The position numbers and the translations under genes are program-made. Positions 22,288-23,989 of a DNA stretch of 23,989 nt are shown piece by piece (the stretch's first letter is position 1; each line of letters begins with the position of its first letter). The notes below the pieces were generated by a model, which was given only the letters and a program-made list of their open reading frames with translations, was not told the DNA's origin and made no database searches. Source of the DNA: CAKUFA01 sp963656345 (GTDB taxonomy: Bacteria > Bacillota > Clostridia > Christensenellales > Aristaeellaceae). The DNA lies in the NCBI GenBank assembly GCA_963656345.1, contig CAVKHY010000030.1, positions 1 through 23,989 of the forward strand, given 5' to 3'.

Positions 22288-23481
22288 TTATCCCTTGTGC
22301 CAAACAGGAACGCCGAGCACCTCTGCAATGGCCTTGTGGAGGTGCTCGTCTTTTTGGTGGACATAGTCCACGGATGAATAAACCCACGTGCCATCCGGTA
22401 GAAAAAACTTGCCGGAACCGTCAGGAGCAAGTCCATAGTCGGTCAGACTTTTGCCGGGCTCTGGGACAAGGGTCGTCAATCGATTCAAAACTCGATTGCC
22501 TAACATGAGAGAGAAAATGCCAGTCTGGGGATCAATCGCCACATGATTTCCGGTGAATCCGGAAAGCCCAATGGCTTCATCACTCATGTAAACGGGAATC
22601 TCGGAATAATACTGCAAGGGATGCTTTACATAGCACTGGCTGCCGAGATACTGGGTATATCGTCCGTCCGGCAGCTGCCGACCCAGCCGATTACGTGCCA
22701 TCCGCTGCAAGGTGGAGCGACGCAGCAGGTCGCCCTTCAGCAAACCCTGACACAGGCGAATCATGTCATCCCGGGTGGAGAAAAGCCCTGCGTGTCCGCA
22801 TAAATAGCGGCCGTTCTCACCAAGGAGCCGTGCTTTGGGATCGTGGGGCATCCCTGGCGTGATGCCTCTGCGCACAAGGTACCTGCCGCCTTCGATTCGA
22901 TGCTCCAGGTCATAGCATACGCAATCCGTTAAGCGATGAGCAGGCACTTTGGCAAAGGTATCTGCCATATGCAGGGGAAGAAGAATTTCCTGCTGAACGC
23001 AGTCCATGAGGGGCATTTGGCAAATGCCCTCGATGACCAGACCCAATACCATGGCGTGCATGTCGGAATAATAGCGTCCAGTGCCCTGGGGCTTGGAAAC
23101 AATAGCGGCAAGCTGCTTGAGTCCCGCATCCCTGCAGGACTGGGTATCGATTCGCTCAGGTGTGGTTAAGGCTATTTCAAAGCCAAGCACCTGGTCAATT
23201 GTAACCTGAGAAAGGTTCACCAACTGCGGCGCATAGTCGGTAACAGGCGCATCCAGAGCAAGCCTGCCATCCTCCCAAAGCCGCATGACGGTTAAGCCGG
23301 TAAACAGCTTGGTCAGGCTGGCCAGATCGAACAGGGTCGATGGGCATATTGCGCCTGTGCCGTCTAGATGGATTGCTCCGGCTTCCGCATGATACGCAGT
23401 GCTGGATGTACCGCAGGCCACAGTCATGCAGGCCATGATGTGGGTATCCTCCACAAAATAGCGGGCAGCTTGATCCAGCAT
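22288..23481 (-). CDS. Serine hydrolase of the beta-lactamase/PBP (class C-like) family
   Basis: A 397-residue protein. ATG 23481 has GAGGAGGG 6 bases upstream. It carries the active-site SxxK as SLTK (Ser55, Lys58), a second-motif equivalent YSD (Tyr138-Ser-Asp) in place of the usual YxN, and the GHAGLFST stretch (His230) common in this family. These point to the serine beta-lactamase-like esterase/peptidase group (PF00144), such as EstB and YbbE. No signal peptide is visible, so the enzyme appears cytoplasmic. That is unusual for a peptidoglycan enzyme and favours a small-molecule or peptide hydrolase. It starts 20 bases after the polC stop and is probably co-transcribed with it. The substrate is unknown. 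Confidence 0.9.
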   Translation of the reverse strand: MLDQAARYFVEDTHIMACMTVACGTSSTAYHAEAGAIHLDGTGAICPSTLFDLASLTKLFTGLTVMRLWEDGRLALDAPVTDYAPQLVNLSQVTIDQVLGFEIALTTPERIDTQSCRDAGLKQLAAIVSKPQGTGRYYSDMHAMVLGLVIEGICQMPLMDCVQQEILLPLHMADTFAKVPAHRLTDCVCYDLEHRIEGGRYLVRRGITPGMPHDPKARLLGENGRYLCGHAGLFSTRDDMIRLCQGLLKGDLLRRSTLQRMARNRLGRQLPDGRYTQYLGSQCYVKHPLQYYSEIPVYMSDEAIGLSGFTGNHVAIDPQTGIFSLMLGNRVLNRLTTLVPEPGKSLTDYGLAPDGSGKFFLPDGTWVYSSVDYVHQKDEHLHKAIAEVLGVPVWHKG

Positions 23482-23501
23482 GGTAATCCCTCCTCAATGC
23501 A

Positions 23502-23989
23502 TCAGAACATACTGATCTGACTGGTTTCGCTCAGCCCTTCCAAAGAACCGTGGGTTCGCAGCAAATCCACCACGCTGCTGCCTACCCGGCCGCGTTCCTT
23601 CAAATCTTCTATCGAAAGGAAAGGACGCTCATCACGTGCGGCAACGATGGAGATGGCAGCGCTTTCGCCTAAGCCGCCCAGGCTGGTGAAGGGACAGCGA
23701 AGATTGCCGTCTTCAATCAGGAACTTCCGCACATCACTCTTGTACAAGTCAACCGGCAGGAACTTAAAGCCACGCATGTTCATTTCCAATACCAATTCCA
23801 GCGCCGTTTGGGAATCCTTGTCCTTGGCTGTGGCATTTTCCATGTCCTTGATTTCACGGATCTTTGCACGGCAGGTGTCCGGGTCGATAATCATCGTTGC
23901 TGCATTAAACCCATCGCCGCGGACGGTAAAGTAAGCGGCATAGTAGGCGAGGGGATAATGCACCTTGAACCAGGCAATGCGGAGAGCCA
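23502..23989 (-). CDS. polC: DNA polymerase III PolC, C-terminal fragment
   Basis: The gene enters from the right edge (5' end outside the window) and stops at 23502, leaving about 162 residues. These contain ALRIAWFKVHYPLAYYAAYF and DLYKSDVRKFLIEDGNLRCPF. LGGLGESAAISIVAARDERPFLSIEDL follows, in a helix-hairpin-helix region typical of the PolC C-terminus. The protein ends SETSQISMF. The final QISMF pentapeptide fits the beta-clamp-binding motif (QxxLF) at the PolC tail. PolC is the replicative polymerase of low-GC Gram-positive bacteria, which helps place the organism in Bacillota. It is complete at this end, with no frameshift. Confidence 0.95.
   Translation of the reverse strand, partial: ALRIAWFKVHYPLAYYAAYFTVRGDGFNAATMIIDPDTCRAKIREIKDMENATAKDKDSQTALELVLEMNMRGFKFLPVDLYKSDVRKFLIEDGNLRCPFTSLGGLGESAAISIVAARDERPFLSIEDLKERGRVGSSVVDLLRTHGSLEGLSETSQISMF

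Noticed and set aside
1..23989. CRISPR array, tRNA/rRNA genes, insertion sequences or prophage genes
   Set aside because: I saw no regularly spaced direct repeats, no cloverleaf or CCA-ended tRNA pattern, and no transposase, integrase or phage protein in any credible frame.

Overview
The window looks like a piece of a low-to-moderate GC Gram-positive (Bacillota, Clostridia-type) chromosome, most likely a gut-type draft genome or MAG. The evidence is the C-terminus of the Gram-positive replicase PolC, the folate/FAD tRNA methyltransferase TrmFO, a dprA-topA-trmFO-hslV-hslU block, strong AGGAGG ribosome-binding sites, and several GTG/TTG starts. A run of 10 Ns (12389-12398) marks an assembly join. 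I cannot name the species. Gene content is dense, about 20 genes, with no tRNA, rRNA, CRISPR, transposase or phage gene.

Left part (1-5040, + strand): the tail of a DUF1667 protein and its terminator; a membrane protein of the PF06541 family with its own promoter; a GNAT acetyltransferase with a near-consensus promoter; then tldD-tldE (the two-subunit TldD/PmbA metalloprotease) followed by a CadC-like ArsR metal sensor. A bidirectional terminator closes this set.

Middle left (5048-10825, - strand): a five-gene operon read right to left. It encodes a BMP-family nucleoside-binding protein, an attenuator-like hairpin, a double-ATPase ABC subunit, two permeases joined by 4-base stop/start overlaps, and finally an uncharacterised radical SAM enzyme. 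A flavodoxin-fold oxidoreductase is transcribed divergently (11030-11620) across a leader rich in dyad symmetry.

Middle right (11682-19092, - strand): dprA, topA, trmFO, hslV, hslU and a secreted DUF6273-like protein, read right to left. This is the conserved Bacillota DNA-processing/topoisomerase/tRNA-modification/protease block, but the usual xerC (codV) and codY are missing from it. The gene-free stretch 19093-19405 holds divergent promoters.

Right part: a secreted family-1 solute-binding protein without permeases (19406-20899), a galactokinase-like GHMP kinase with a non-standard substrate motif (20957-22237), and a bidirectional terminator. Then, on the - strand, come a serine beta-lactamase-family hydrolase and the 3' end of polC.

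Most of the window is ordinary. The parts most worth a second look are the radical SAM enzyme tied to the nucleoside importer, the tldDE-metal sensor linkage, the kinase/solute-binding pair, and the apparent absence of lipoboxes on both solute-binding proteins. I found no convincing entirely new multi-gene system.
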